Assembly (NCBI GenBank): GCA_034669145.1
Contig: JAXDNY010000281.1
Coordinates: 1-64,000 of the forward strand
Length of the DNA stretch: 64,000 bases
Direction of reading: 5' to 3'
Source: PALSA-894 sp034669145
Lineage (GTDB): Bacteria; Pseudomonadota; Alphaproteobacteria; Rhizobiales; Xanthobacteraceae
Positions 50,701 to 60,464 of this stretch are shown in pieces. Made by a program: the position numbers and the translations under genes. Numbering within the stretch: position 1 is the first letter of the stretch; each line of letters begins with the position of its first letter. A model generated the notes under the pieces. The model was not told where the DNA came from. It was given only the letters and a program-made list of their open reading frames with translations, and made no database searches.

Positions 50701-53700
50701 TTAGGCGCACGTCCTCTCCGGCGGAACGAACCCTTTGTTGATCACGCGGCCCAGGCCGGTATTGCGGCAGTCGAAATGCATGATGTCGCCCGACGCTGTC
50801 GGCCCGAAATCCGACGCGCCCCACGCCAAGCAGCCGACATCGCGTAGGGCGATGACCAGATCCTTCGCGAGGTCGAGAAAGCCGTCGCGCGGATCGCGAC
50901 CGACGAAGCCGTCGTCGGCACCAAGAGCGTCGATGTCGGACACGATGGTGTTGCGCCAACGCACAGCTGCCGCATCGACCGTCTCGCCGGCGTCGAAGAT
51001 TCCCGCCGTCCCCTTCTGCCGATGGTTTTCGAGCAGTTGCTTCAGCTCCTCATTGTCGTTGCGCAAGGCGAGGTAGCTGCGAAAATCGCGGTCAAGGGTC
51101 CATAGGCGGTCATAAATCTCCGCCGTTGGCTTGCCGGCGAGCTGGGCATGAAGCATGGCGGCAGCGTTCGCGGCGTTGCCGAGGGCGGCTCCCGAGATGA
51201 GGCGTCGCGCGCGTTGCAGCACCTGTACGATGCGGCCTCCTTTGAGCCAGGGATTGCCGGCATAGTTGATGTCGGTCGCAAGTCCGAACGTGTGCATGCT
51301 GCCCGTCGTCGCCGTCGGCCTCGATCCGCGGTGAAACTCCCTGATCCCGACGGCTGCGCCAAGCTTAACGGGCGTTAGGCCGCGATACTCCGGCAGGCTC
51401 AGCAGATGACGCTCGGCAGTCCGGAACCGCCGCAGCAGCACGGCATGAATTCCATTGCTAAAGGTCTGGCCGAGAAATGCCGGCGCGGTCATGTGTCGGA
51501 ACCAATTGGAGGCGTTCAGGGTGGCCGGGGCCGGTGGATTGTCCGCCTTGCCGGCGAGCTTGCTGTTGATGTTCGTCAGATGCGCCTGTGCGGTCGGGTT
51601 GGCGACGTCGACCTGGTTGAGGCCTGGCCGACCGAGGTAGAGGCCCAGGTTATCGAGCGTCGCCTCCCCACAACGTCCGTCATGCTGCGATGACTCAACG
51701 TAGGTCTTGCGCTGAAACTGGTGGATCGCTTCGACGAGCACCGCATCGGCCGTGGCCGCTGCCGCACCACGAGCTGCCGCGATCGCAGCCTTGACCGAGC
51801 CGGGATCCACATAGGCGGCGAGCGTCGCGTCGATGCGCGGGAGACTCACGCCAGAGACATTGGGATGGCGCTGCTGGTTCCAGGCGAGCGCCGCATCGTT
51901 GGCCGCCTGCGGGAGCAACGGCTCAAGTACGACGCGCTGCTCGTCATCGGTAAACGGCGGGACGGCCAGCGTCGGATCCGCGAACACCAGCTCATCCGCA
52001 AAATCGGCGAGCGCCCGTGTCAGTTTCCCGTCGCGGGCGAGAACGCGCAGACTCTTGGGCACGCGTCCCGCGGCATCCTTTCCGCGCCATCGCCTGTACG
52101 ATCCGGCCGCATCGCGAACGTGGATGTGGCGACCATCGACCGCCTCCACGAGCGCGATCGCGGGTCTGCCCTTCCGGGACACATCGGCGACGAGATCGCC
52201 GGGCGCGATACGTTCCGGCTTATCGCCGGCCCGAGCCGCGGCAGTGGCGGCCGCCTTGCCTTTCCGGCGGCGGGGCCGCGGCACAGCCGCCTCCGTAACC
52301 AGCGCCTGAAACCTCGCGCCACCATCGCCGAGCCGTGTGACCGCCGCGGCGGCCTGCGCGTTCCACAATCGCACGTCCTCCGATGTCGCGGGGTGCGCAT
52401 CATGCTCGCAACCATCCTCATCCAGGTCCGCCGGGTGCGCGGAGACCGCCATCGCGTCGCTCATCGGCGCGCCTTGCGCATCGGCCAGCCGTTGGATCAC
52501 GTCCCAAGCCGCCAGGGCATCAACCTTCTGCGCCGCGAGCCGGGTCGCAAGACTAGCGCGACGATCGTGGTTGCAGTTCGGCCAGGTGCCCGGTGCAAGC
52601 AGGACTCCGTTGATGGCTCCCAGCTTCGCGCTCATCGAAGCAAACGGGTTCAGTGCGTTGAGCAGCGGATCTAGACACGCCGAGAAGCGGACATACGCAG
52701 ACAGGAGCAGAGCCTTGAGTATGAACGTATCGCGGTCGGGACGTAGCGTGTTCACAGCCGGAATGCCGGCGGCCTGGATCTTGTCGAGCCCCGGACGGAG
52801 CCACTGCCCGGAGATGCCCATGATCGATTCCTGCACGTGCGGCCAGACCACCGCGTCGCGGCATCCCTCCGCGATTGACCGACGGAATACGGCGTCGATC
52901 TGGGAAAAGGCGTCGTGGCCGGGAACGCCGGACTGAAAGTATCCGCAGTTGCGCGCATGGTCGGCATCGCGGCCGGTCAGCTGGACCGTGCTGCCCGACG
53001 CGTTGACGTCCATGGCGAAGACCTGCTGGCCGCCGATGGTCACCATCTTCGGCGACCAGCCGAACGAATTGAAACACGCGCCGAAAAGCGCCGGGTCCGA
53101 CCGATGGAACGCATGCAGGAAGCGAAATATCGCCGCCCGGTGCACGTTGAACTGGATCGAGCCCAGGCTGATGCCTGCGCTGAGATCATAGGCATTGATC
53201 GATTCGAGCCGGCCCTCCCGGCCCGCAATGACGCGAATGTAGCAGTCGGGCTCCGACACCGGATAGCGCAGCAGCGGCAGGGTGAAGCCGTGCGTCTGCC
53301 CGCCACGAAAACTCTTGGCGGGCTGATTGACCGCTGTCACCGGACAGACGTGCGACGCCAGCCGTGCCAGGAGTATCCGCAACGCCGGCGCCGACATGCT
53401 GGCGAGATTCGTCTTCGACAAGTTGATGCCGGTCGGCCAATTGGCCGGCTTCACCTTGCCCAGCGCGTCGATCCACGCCTTCCGTTGCGCGTCGCGGTCG
53501 GACGTGACCATGGCGTAGAACTCGGGCATGCGTGGAACGTCGACCCATCGGTTGCTCGACGGACCAGGATCGGCGGGCAGATAGAGCCGCGTGGCCGTCC
53601 CATCCCGCACAAATAGGGCCACTACGGCCAAGGGCGCCTCGGGCATGAAGCCGATCACATCCGGTAGGCCTGCTGGCGCCGTCTCGGCAATGCGCATGGC

Positions 53701-53868
53701 CTCGATGCTGCCGGGGCCGAAGAGCGGCCCGACGTAGGCGAAAGAACCGCCCGTCGGGACGGTCGCAGCGATCGCGCCATCCAGCCCGGACGAATGGGTT
53801 CCGGCCGATGCGCCGGTCAGTTGCAATGTGGAGGACGCAATCGTCGCTGTGCCGATTTTCACGAGCAT
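50701..53868 (-). CDS. 1055-residue multi-domain protein ending in an M15 D,D-carboxypeptidase-type domain
   Basis: The C-terminal domain has the zinc motif SMHTFGLATDINY (about 858-870) and the final GDIMHFDCR (about 1027-1035), as in VanY/M15 peptidases that cut D-Ala peptides in the cell wall. A peptidoglycan-binding-like segment sits at about 700-750 (EAIHQFQRKTYVESS). The first about 650 residues have no family I recognise; they include long alanine-rich helices and an internal QNSWDVIQRLADAQGAPMS-like region. There is no clear signal peptide. Very large for an M15 enzyme (usual size 200-400). Confidence 0.75.
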   Translation of the reverse strand: MLVKIGTATIASSTLQLTGASAGTHSSGLDGAIAATVPTGGSFAYVGPLFGPGSIEAMRIAETAPAGLPDVIGFMPEAPLAVVALFVRDGTATRLYLPADPGPSSNRWVDVPRMPEFYAMVTSDRDAQRKAWIDALGKVKPANWPTGINLSKTNLASMSAPALRILLARLASHVCPVTAVNQPAKSFRGGQTHGFTLPLLRYPVSEPDCYIRVIAGREGRLESINAYDLSAGISLGSIQFNVHRAAIFRFLHAFHRSDPALFGACFNSFGWSPKMVTIGGQQVFAMDVNASGSTVQLTGRDADHARNCGYFQSGVPGHDAFSQIDAVFRRSIAEGCRDAVVWPHVQESIMGISGQWLRPGLDKIQAAGIPAVNTLRPDRDTFILKALLLSAYVRFSACLDPLLNALNPFASMSAKLGAINGVLLAPGTWPNCNHDRRASLATRLAAQKVDALAAWDVIQRLADAQGAPMSDAMAVSAHPADLDEDGCEHDAHPATSEDVRLWNAQAAAAVTRLGDGGARFQALVTEAAVPRPRRRKGKAAATAAARAGDKPERIAPGDLVADVSRKGRPAIALVEAVDGRHIHVRDAAGSYRRWRGKDAAGRVPKSLRVLARDGKLTRALADFADELVFADPTLAVPPFTDDEQRVVLEPLLPQAANDAALAWNQQRHPNVSGVSLPRIDATLAAYVDPGSVKAAIAAARGAAAATADAVLVEAIHQFQRKTYVESSQHDGRCGEATLDNLGLYLGRPGLNQVDVANPTAQAHLTNINSKLAGKADNPPAPATLNASNWFRHMTAPAFLGQTFSNGIHAVLLRRFRTAERHLLSLPEYRGLTPVKLGAAVGIREFHRGSRPTATTGSMHTFGLATDINYAGNPWLKGGRIVQVLQRARRLISGAALGNAANAAAMLHAQLAGKPTAEIYDRLWTLDRDFRSYLALRNDNEELKQLLENHRQKGTAGIFDAGETVDAAAVRWRNTIVSDIDALGADDGFVGRDPRDGFLDLAKDLVIALRDVGCLAWGASDFGPTASGDIMHFDCRNTGLGRVINKGFVPPERTCA

Positions 53869-53963
53869 CGCCTCAATCAGGGGTCGCTAACACGCTCGGG
53901 GCGAGGGTAGCTGGATCGCTCGCGCGAATAAAAAACACACCGGGCAGTGATCCTCTCTCGATG

Positions 53964-55127
53964 CTAACGAACGTTGCAGGGCTCGAACTGCCCGCCCAGC
54001 GGGATGCCGGCGTCACCGTCGATCGGCAGGAAACCCCAACGATAGCCGGTGGCGTAAAGTTCGACCTTGAGCACGCCTCGGGACGTCTGAGAGTACTTTT
54101 CTGAGTTGGGCGCGAGCTGCTTGTAGGCAAGGTGATAGAGCTTGTTCTTTGGTCCGAATTTTCCCTTCTTGTCACGGTGCGACGCGTAGAGCCCTGCGCC
54201 TCCGGTACCAACGACAAACGAGCGGATCCCGTCGGGCGACGCAACTCCATCTACCGACTGCTTGGCGAATTGCTCGAAGCTGTGGTCGTGGCCGGTCAGC
54301 AGCAAGGATGCTTTTTGTGCGTGCAGGACGGGGTAGGCGTGCTCCAATTTGCTTCCCGGCTCCACGGTTGCATCCTCGCGGGGATCGTCCTTGTGTCCGT
54401 GGAATCCGGAGCTGAAACGGAACGGGTGGGCGAACGCCACCACGCAGCGCGCGTTGCTGCTCTTGAGCTTTTTCTCCAGCCATTTCAGCTGGGTCGACCC
54501 CTTCCCGATCTCGTCGTAAGCGTTCAGGCCGATCAGTTGCCACGCGCCGTTGGCGGGATCGGGAAAACGCAGCGAGTAATAGCCGTTGCGCGGATCGCCG
54601 TCAGCATAAAGCGCCTTGAGCTCCTTCTCGAAATATTCGAAGAAATATCTGCCTTCCTCGGTTCGCCGGTCATGGTTGCCTATGACGGGTAAAGTCAGCG
54701 CCTTCTTGCCGTTTGCGCCCCAACTCGAATTGTAGCACTGGAAAAACTGCGGCTTGGTTCCGTCGTCGTAGGCGAGGTCGCCGAGAGCCAGGATGCGCAC
54801 CGGCACACCGGCGGCCTTGGCCTTGGCAATCTCGGCATCGAGGATGGCGGCGGTTGCCTCGTCCTTGCCGCTGCCCGGATTGCATTTGGCAATGTCGCCG
54901 GCCGCCAACAGGGTGCCGATCTGCGGTCCCGGCTCCTGAGCCCGTGCTGCGGCACCCGCTACGAGGAAGCAAAGCAAGGCCAGCCCGATTGTTCGCGCGC
55001 CTGCGAAGCTACGCCCGCCGGTCGCGAGCGTGCCGGGCCTGTCCGGGCGTGCGGGCGCGAGGCCGCCATGCGGAAACTGCGTCCCGCCCCATTTGGCTGA
55101 TTTCATTTGCTCGCTGAGCATCATCAT
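53964..55127 (-). CDS. calcineurin-like metallophosphatase, membrane-anchored or secreted
   Basis: 387 residues. After a 45-residue N-terminus comes one hydrophobic stretch (TIGLALLCFLVAGAAARA, about 47-64), then the phosphoesterase fold: AAGDIA, LGDLAYDDG, GNHDRR, FAHPFR and GHDHSFEQ supply the metal ligands in order. This resembles purple-acid-phosphatase-like enzymes. The hydrophobic stretch acts as a signal or anchor, so the enzyme works outside the cytoplasm. Gap of 70 bp to the DUF1906 gene. Confidence 0.85.
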   Translation of the reverse strand: MMMLSEQMKSAKWGGTQFPHGGLAPARPDRPGTLATGGRSFAGARTIGLALLCFLVAGAAARAQEPGPQIGTLLAAGDIAKCNPGSGKDEATAAILDAEIAKAKAAGVPVRILALGDLAYDDGTKPQFFQCYNSSWGANGKKALTLPVIGNHDRRTEEGRYFFEYFEKELKALYADGDPRNGYYSLRFPDPANGAWQLIGLNAYDEIGKGSTQLKWLEKKLKSSNARCVVAFAHPFRFSSGFHGHKDDPREDATVEPGSKLEHAYPVLHAQKASLLLTGHDHSFEQFAKQSVDGVASPDGIRSFVVGTGGAGLYASHRDKKGKFGPKNKLYHLAYKQLAPNSEKYSQTSRGVLKVELYATGYRWGFLPIDGDAGIPLGGQFEPCNVR

Positions 55128-55197
55128 CTTCCGCCTGGAATGACCGGCCGTTCAGCAGAGCGCCGGCACATGATTCAACACCAGTCCGAATCGGACG

Positions 55198-55830
55198 CTA
55201 GGGGACCTGGAAGGCTCCGAAGTCACTGATGTTGGGATTGAGGTGATTGATGTCGACGCTCAACCCGTTCCATCCGGTGCTTAGATTGAGCGGCGGAAGT
55301 TGAGCGAGCGTGAACAGACCTTTTGCGAAGAAAAGGCAGGTCCCCTCGAAGCTGCACGACGCGGCTGCAAGCCAGCTGTGCTTGCAGGTCCCGTCGTTCA
55401 CAAACGTTTTGCACACGACCCCGTCGCCATACACGCCGAGCGCATACTTCGCCCCGATGGCGTCCTTAACGCCGTCGAAATAGTCTTTGATCTTCGGAAG
55501 GTCGGCGCTCTTGTAGCCATTCGGCAGTCCCTCGACGGCGAAATAGATGGTCGTGCCCAGCGGCTGCCCGATCGCCGTCGCCTGTCCGAGCGCGCTCTGT
55601 CCGTCTGCCTTGCCCTGATTGCGGGTAAGCTTGAGATCGGCCGCCTTGCCGAAGTCTTCGAACACCATGAAAATCTTGATAGCCGCCAGCGACAGCTCCT
55701 GGGCTTCGGCCTTGGTGATTTTCCACGTCGGATGTGTCGCCTCCCGATAATAGCGGCCGACAGCAGTGACGCCCTTTCCTTTGAGAAATTGCGACTTGTT
55801 CAGGCAACTGATGTTGGTGTCGATAATCAT
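55198..55830 (-). CDS. DUF1906 glycoside-hydrolase-like protein (Rv2525c type)
   Basis: From ATG 55830, with GAGGACAAC as ribosome-binding site, 210 residues. It starts MIIDTNISCLNK and contains VTAVGRYYREATHPTWKIT and IYFAVEGLPNGY, typical of the TIM-barrel-like DUF1906 domain, which is thought to bind or cleave cell-wall polysaccharide. No signal peptide. It is divergent from the PGRP-type amidase gene at 56050. Confidence 0.85.
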   Translation of the reverse strand: MIIDTNISCLNKSQFLKGKGVTAVGRYYREATHPTWKITKAEAQELSLAAIKIFMVFEDFGKAADLKLTRNQGKADGQSALGQATAIGQPLGTTIYFAVEGLPNGYKSADLPKIKDYFDGVKDAIGAKYALGVYGDGVVCKTFVNDGTCKHSWLAAASCSFEGTCLFFAKGLFTLAQLPPLNLSTGWNGLSVDINHLNPNISDFGAFQVP

Positions 55831-56049
55831 GTTGTCCTCACGTCGAGCACCAACCTGCCGCGGCAGGGCGATCGTTTGGGCCAGATTGTCGTTCCATCTT
55901 CGGAAACGCTTATCGTTGACGCAACTATTGCAAGACAAGCATCACTGGTGGTTTAATGCAAGTCTTGGCTGTCATGACGACGGATTTTCCGTGTAACGCG
56001 AAAGCCCGGCAGCGGTTTGTTTTTTTGACCCCGCCGGAAAAGAAAGCAA

Positions 56050-56718
56050 ATGGCCCCACCCTTCAAGCAGATGCAGCCGCAGGAATTCGTGCAAGCCGTC
56101 TCTCAATTTATCTGGAATCCGAGCAAGACGTTAATTCACATGCATCACACGTGGCGGCCCAACCATTCGCAATATGACGGGCTGACCTCAATCGAGGGCA
56201 TGTACGACTATCACGTGAACACCAAAGGCTGGTCCGATATCGCCCAACATGTCTCGATTGCGCCCGACGGCACGATCTGGACCGGGAGGCCCTGGAACAA
56301 GTCGCCGGCGAGCGCGCTGGGCTTCAACAGCAGCAAGGTCTTCATGTTCGAAACCATCGGTGACTTCGATGTCGGGAAGGATCCTCTTTCGGGCGCTCAA
56401 CTCGCCACTGTGGTCCTGGTCATCGCCACCCTGATGGACCGATTCAACCTCGCCGTTGCAGCGCTGAAATTTCACAATGAAATGTCGGACAAGAGCTGCC
56501 CGGGTAGTTCAGTTAACAAGCAGGATATCCTGGATGCCGTAGGCGGGTTCCAACAGAACACGCAGCCAGCTGATTCTGTGTCAATGAGCGGGCAGCGACG
56601 TGACGAAATCCTCACGTCCGTTGGAGCGAACGCTGCCGCCGGCGATATCGATAGGGTTGACGAGGGTGACTTGCCCGAAAATGATCCGGCCTACGAGAAG
56701 GCAATCGCGGACTACTGA
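56050..56718 (+). CDS. PGRP-like N-acetylmuramoyl-L-alanine amidase
   Basis: 222 residues. The Amidase_2/PGRP fold has zinc ligands in IHMHHTWRPNHS (His 32-33) and in FHNEMSDKSCPGSS (His, Cys). A short C-terminal acidic extension lies beyond residue 180. No signal peptide, so delivery needs lysis or another route. Second amidase of the cluster; differs from 49248-50609 in domain order and lacks a peptidoglycan-binding repeat. Confidence 0.88.
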   Translation: MAPPFKQMQPQEFVQAVSQFIWNPSKTLIHMHHTWRPNHSQYDGLTSIEGMYDYHVNTKGWSDIAQHVSIAPDGTIWTGRPWNKSPASALGFNSSKVFMFETIGDFDVGKDPLSGAQLATVVLVIATLMDRFNLAVAALKFHNEMSDKSCPGSSVNKQDILDAVGGFQQNTQPADSVSMSGQRRDEILTSVGANAAAGDIDRVDEGDLPENDPAYEKAIADY

Positions 56719-56812
56719 CCGAAGCTGCGTCTGGATTGGTGTCGACGAGCCTGCATCGTCGGGCTCCGACTGCGCCCGAGGGTGTCGTAGTTGCAACAAG
56801 CGAGGTGCTGTG

Positions 56813-58837
56813 GTGCGGTGCAATTTTTGGGGATTGCTTTTCTTGGGGGTGCTTCTTGCTGCGCATTCTTTGACTGCCGGGAATATTGCGCACGGTGCCG
56901 ACATCACGGCGCTTCCGGCAAGCCTGGGATTTCCTGCCGGCACGGCCGACGTATCGACGCAGTCGGTATTGCTTCGGGCCGCCCGGCCGGGCTCGGTCAC
57001 GATTGAGTCCGTTCACATCGAATCCGTGTCGGGACCCGACGATGTGCGCCTCGATGCAAGCGCAGTCGAAATCGTGGATTTCACGCCCGGCTCAAGCGGG
57101 TCGACAATTCCGCTCAAGATCAAACTGACGCGATCGGCCTTTGGTCGGTCCGGAAGCTACAAGATCGTGCTACGCGTGAAAGGCCAGCGTAGTGACGCGC
57201 CGTCTACGGCGCAGCCTACGCCGCCGGCGACGCCGGTCGATGACGCGCTCGAGCTGTCGCTGACCCGTGCGCCTGCGCAGCTCACGGTCGGCATTCCAAG
57301 CGGTGCGCGTGTCATCGTTGATCGGGATTTTCCTTGGAACACGGGCGCCCAGCAGGTGCCCATCTCGGTGAACCAGGATTCCGGCCCCGACATCGGCGAC
57401 CTGAAATTCAAGCCAAGCGCCATCGTGAGAAGCTCGGATAATGTTCTTGTGCCGGGAGCGGTGAGCATCAATCCCGCGGAGTTAAAGATTGCGAGCGGAT
57501 CGCGAGGCTCCGGCATGCTGGTCTTGGACGGTCTGCAACGGGCCGGTGACTTCAAAACGGAACTGACTTTCACTGCGCCCGGCCTGGCAAAATCCGTGTC
57601 GGTGCCGATTTCGATTTGGGTGAGAGACGGCTGGTTCCTACCGCTCCTGGTGATCATCGCGGGCGTCCTCGCGGGCTCCCTTGTCCATTACCTGGCGCGC
57701 ATTTGGCGGCCGCGTCAGCTCTCGGCCTATCGTCTCACGAATCTGCAAGTTCGCCTGGAATCATTGGCGATCGCCATCGGCGGAACAGCGACCCGGCGCG
57801 AGTACAGTCAATTAACCGTGCGTCTGCGAAATCTGATTGACGGCATCGAAATCGATCAAACAACCGACGCACTGATCCAGCAACTCGAGACCGATGTCAC
57901 GGCGCTGCATAAACAGCTTGCAACGACCGACGCCGCCGCGAGCGATGCCTTGAAGAAGCTCCAGCAGGACCTCGATAAGGCAACTCGTGATCTTACGCTC
58001 TACGGTGGATCGGCAAAGCAAGAGCTCGATGGAATTCAGGCGGAGCTGGAACGGTGCAGTCAAACTCACAACGCGGGACACGCTGAGGAAGCGCTGGACT
58101 GCGTTAACCAGATAAAGGACACATTCGTAATTGCGCGCGGGCGTTTGGCGCGGGCCGCAATCGAGGCGATGAAGCCCGACATAGCGAGCGTCACCGACCC
58201 GAAGCGTGCGGAGCTCACAACCAAGGCGGAGCAGGCCGCCACGAAGATCGTCGCTGCCGACGCCGATATCGGCCAAATTCTCGCCGACCTGCGCCAGTCG
58301 ATTGATACCGCGTTGCAAATGCCGAGTGACGCCGTGGCCCCGGCAATCGTCATTCGCTATGGCATCAAGGCGACCCCGAACCCGGCAAATCGGCGTGCCG
58401 GAAGTCCGATCCAGTTCGAGATCGACCCGACGCCGAGCAAGCCGATCAGGACCGTTCGGTGGACAATCGACGGCAGCTATAATCCGGGTCGCACTGTGAG
58501 GATGACGCACAATCACGCGATACCTGGGGACTTTACGGTCGGCGCGGAAATTGTGTATCAGGACGGCACGTCCGATAGCGTTGCCCCGCTTCGAGTAACG
58601 GCCCTTCCCGGCGAAGCTGTCGGGCGCATACGGGAAATCTTGAGCGGTATCCAACGTGTCGACATGGGCTTGCTGGCCATTGCGATCATCGTCGCTGCAA
58701 TCACCGGATTGCTTGACCGCTACGTGGACAAGCCCTTCGGTACTATCGGTGACTACTGCTGGGCATTTCTGTGGGGCTTCGGCATCGACAGCGTGGTCAA
58801 GGGATTCGCGACGACCTTCACAAAAATCAAGAGTTGA
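56813..58837 (+). CDS. multi-domain membrane protein with coiled coil
   Basis: The GTG at 56813 (or 56810) follows GCGAGG and gives 674 residues. N-terminal signal peptide/anchor (FWGLLFLGVLLAAHSLTAG), then Ig/BACON-like beta domains (about 35-260), a membrane span (WFLPLLVIIAGVLAGSLVHYL), a long helical coiled-coil region (about 310-500), a PKD-like segment (GSPIQFEIDPTPSKPIRTV) and a final membrane span (LLAIAIIVAAITGLLDRYV). It spans the envelope and could link outside sensing to the caspase/hydrolase genes. No family name. Confidence 0.75.
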   Translation: MRCNFWGLLFLGVLLAAHSLTAGNIAHGADITALPASLGFPAGTADVSTQSVLLRAARPGSVTIESVHIESVSGPDDVRLDASAVEIVDFTPGSSGSTIPLKIKLTRSAFGRSGSYKIVLRVKGQRSDAPSTAQPTPPATPVDDALELSLTRAPAQLTVGIPSGARVIVDRDFPWNTGAQQVPISVNQDSGPDIGDLKFKPSAIVRSSDNVLVPGAVSINPAELKIASGSRGSGMLVLDGLQRAGDFKTELTFTAPGLAKSVSVPISIWVRDGWFLPLLVIIAGVLAGSLVHYLARIWRPRQLSAYRLTNLQVRLESLAIAIGGTATRREYSQLTVRLRNLIDGIEIDQTTDALIQQLETDVTALHKQLATTDAAASDALKKLQQDLDKATRDLTLYGGSAKQELDGIQAELERCSQTHNAGHAEEALDCVNQIKDTFVIARGRLARAAIEAMKPDIASVTDPKRAELTTKAEQAATKIVAADADIGQILADLRQSIDTALQMPSDAVAPAIVIRYGIKATPNPANRRAGSPIQFEIDPTPSKPIRTVRWTIDGSYNPGRTVRMTHNHAIPGDFTVGAEIVYQDGTSDSVAPLRVTALPGEAVGRIREILSGIQRVDMGLLAIAIIVAAITGLLDRYVDKPFGTIGDYCWAFLWGFGIDSVVKGFATTFTKIKS

Positions 58838-58965
58838 CACGGCGCGCCGTAACGACCGTCAACTATGCGTCGCTGCTCGGGCCGGACTTGCGGCCTTCTC
58901 GGCCGTTGCCATGCACCGGCGCGGTCGCGCAGATCGATACGTGACGAGAACTTGCGGCGAACAGC

Positions 58966-59298
58966 ATGTCCGATATCGCCGGCATCGTACGGCTTGAGAG
59001 TCCAGAACCGCTCGACGCGGCCCTGCTCGTCGTCGCGCTGCTCGACGTAACTTACCTGGATGCACCTTCCCGGATCGTGGCCGAGCGCAGTTATCAAATC
59101 TCGGGTCGGCCCGCCGAAATTCCATTTCACCTGCCGCTGCCGGAGGCGGTTCTGCCGGCGTCTGCGTCTTATGTGCTGAAGGCCGAAATCCGCCGCACCA
59201 ACCCCGCGGACCTGCGCCGCGGAGACTATCTAAGCACCGCCGCCCATCCGTGGTCGCCGGGCGAAACCGGCGCGGTCGTCACGGTGCGAAAGATCTGA
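58966..59298 (+). CDS. YbaY-like domain protein
   Basis: 110 residues. LDAALLVVALLDVTYLDAPS, then RIVAERSY and GRPAEIPFHLPLP match the small beta-sandwich of YbaY-type (lipo)proteins, which bind client proteins. Here there is no signal or lipobox, so it is a cytoplasmic version. It is convergent with the 59325-60464 gene and 128 bp after the membrane protein gene. Confidence 0.65.
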   Translation: MSDIAGIVRLESPEPLDAALLVVALLDVTYLDAPSRIVAERSYQISGRPAEIPFHLPLPEAVLPASASYVLKAEIRRTNPADLRRGDYLSTAAHPWSPGETGAVVTVRKI

Positions 59299-59324
59299 AA
59301 ATAACGGCAAGCGGCCGACGGGCA

Positions 59325-60464
59325 TCACGTCAGACGAGGCAGATCGCGATAGACGGAAATCATCTCATTGAGGTCGAGCGACGCCATCAGCGTATCCATC
59401 TCTCCCGCGAGGCGCGCGATGAGCTGGTGGGTTTCCGGAGCGAGGGTGAAGTTGGAGCTCGGCGTTGCACGCACGGTGGAATAGAGTTTCGCGCGGGCGG
59501 CCACATAGGCCACACCCGAACGGAACCAGGGGGCACCGCGCGCGACAAGTTCCGGCATCAGCTCCGCTGCTTCACGATGCTTGCCGTCGCGGGCGAGGCA
59601 CTCGATCCGCAACGCAACGCCGTCCGGCAGCCATGCGTACTGATCGGATAGCCGACGGCTCCAGGCCTGCAGGCCCTCCGTCTCGTTGGCGCGCAACAGG
59701 ACGTAAGCGGCGAGAACGGCACGCAGCGGCGACTTCCGATCCTCGGCGTACTCTTCCGCTTGACTGATCAGTCTTCGTGAAATCGAGCGCGCTTCCTGCG
59801 CAAATCCCACCTGCACGTAGTCAAAGAACGTGTTCAGCTCATCGTCATGGAAGTCGAATCGGATCTTCACCTGCTTCGTCGCATCATCATACTGCCATTC
59901 CGACGTCGTCCGACCCTTCTCGCCGTCGATCGGTACGGCGAAATAGGTGGGAAGCTCGTTTCCGCTGGCCACTTCCAGGAGGACGGGCAGATCGCCGAAC
60001 GCTGCGTCCATGGTCAGGTTGGAAACTCTGTCCCGCTCCGGCATGGGCGAAGTCCCCATTCGCGCCGCGAGCCAGTTGCCACGAATTTGTGCGGCGAATA
60101 CCCGCGTGAAGAGTTGCCAGGCTGGCGCAAGAATATCCGCCGCACGCCTCGTCCGGTCTACCCAAGCACCCGTTTCCATCGACGCCGGAACGTCCGCGTC
60201 GGTCCAGTTCAGCAGGACCTCCCTTGCCTCACCAACACCGATGGATACGGATTCGTCCGCCGAGAGCTGCTCGCCATTCGGCAGAATCGCGCTCACCCAG
60301 TGTTTCCCCGCGGGCACGTTGAGCGGCTCGCCGACGATGCCGCGTGCCCTCAACGCAAAGGTCTTGGGATCGCGCACCTCGACCGCAACATCTCCGCCCC
60401 AGCGGCGGCCGGACAGCTTATCCAGGCGAACGGTGATAAATCCCGGATCGGAAACCGGTTTCAT
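59325..60464 (-). CDS. hypothetical caspase-partner protein (379 aa)
   Basis: The first about 90 residues form a beta-sandwich-like domain (PGFITVRLDKLSGRRWGGDV, then VPAGKHWVSAILPNGEQL), similar in pattern to PEGA/carboxypeptidase-like domains; the rest is helical, TPR-like. Its start overlaps the end of the caspase gene by 4 bp, so the two are coupled. No family recognised; the coupling suggests a regulator, inhibitor or target of the protease. Confidence 0.7.
   Translation of the reverse strand: MKPVSDPGFITVRLDKLSGRRWGGDVAVEVRDPKTFALRARGIVGEPLNVPAGKHWVSAILPNGEQLSADESVSIGVGEAREVLLNWTDADVPASMETGAWVDRTRRAADILAPAWQLFTRVFAAQIRGNWLAARMGTSPMPERDRVSNLTMDAAFGDLPVLLEVASGNELPTYFAVPIDGEKGRTTSEWQYDDATKQVKIRFDFHDDELNTFFDYVQVGFAQEARSISRRLISQAEEYAEDRKSPLRAVLAAYVLLRANETEGLQAWSRRLSDQYAWLPDGVALRIECLARDGKHREAAELMPELVARGAPWFRSGVAYVAARAKLYSTVRATPSSNFTLAPETHQLIARLAGEMDTLMASLDLNEMISVYRDLPRLT

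Noticed and set aside
51721..52674. 317-codon open frame on the plus strand
   Set aside because: Antisense to the M15-type gene; composition is a codon-shadow of it.
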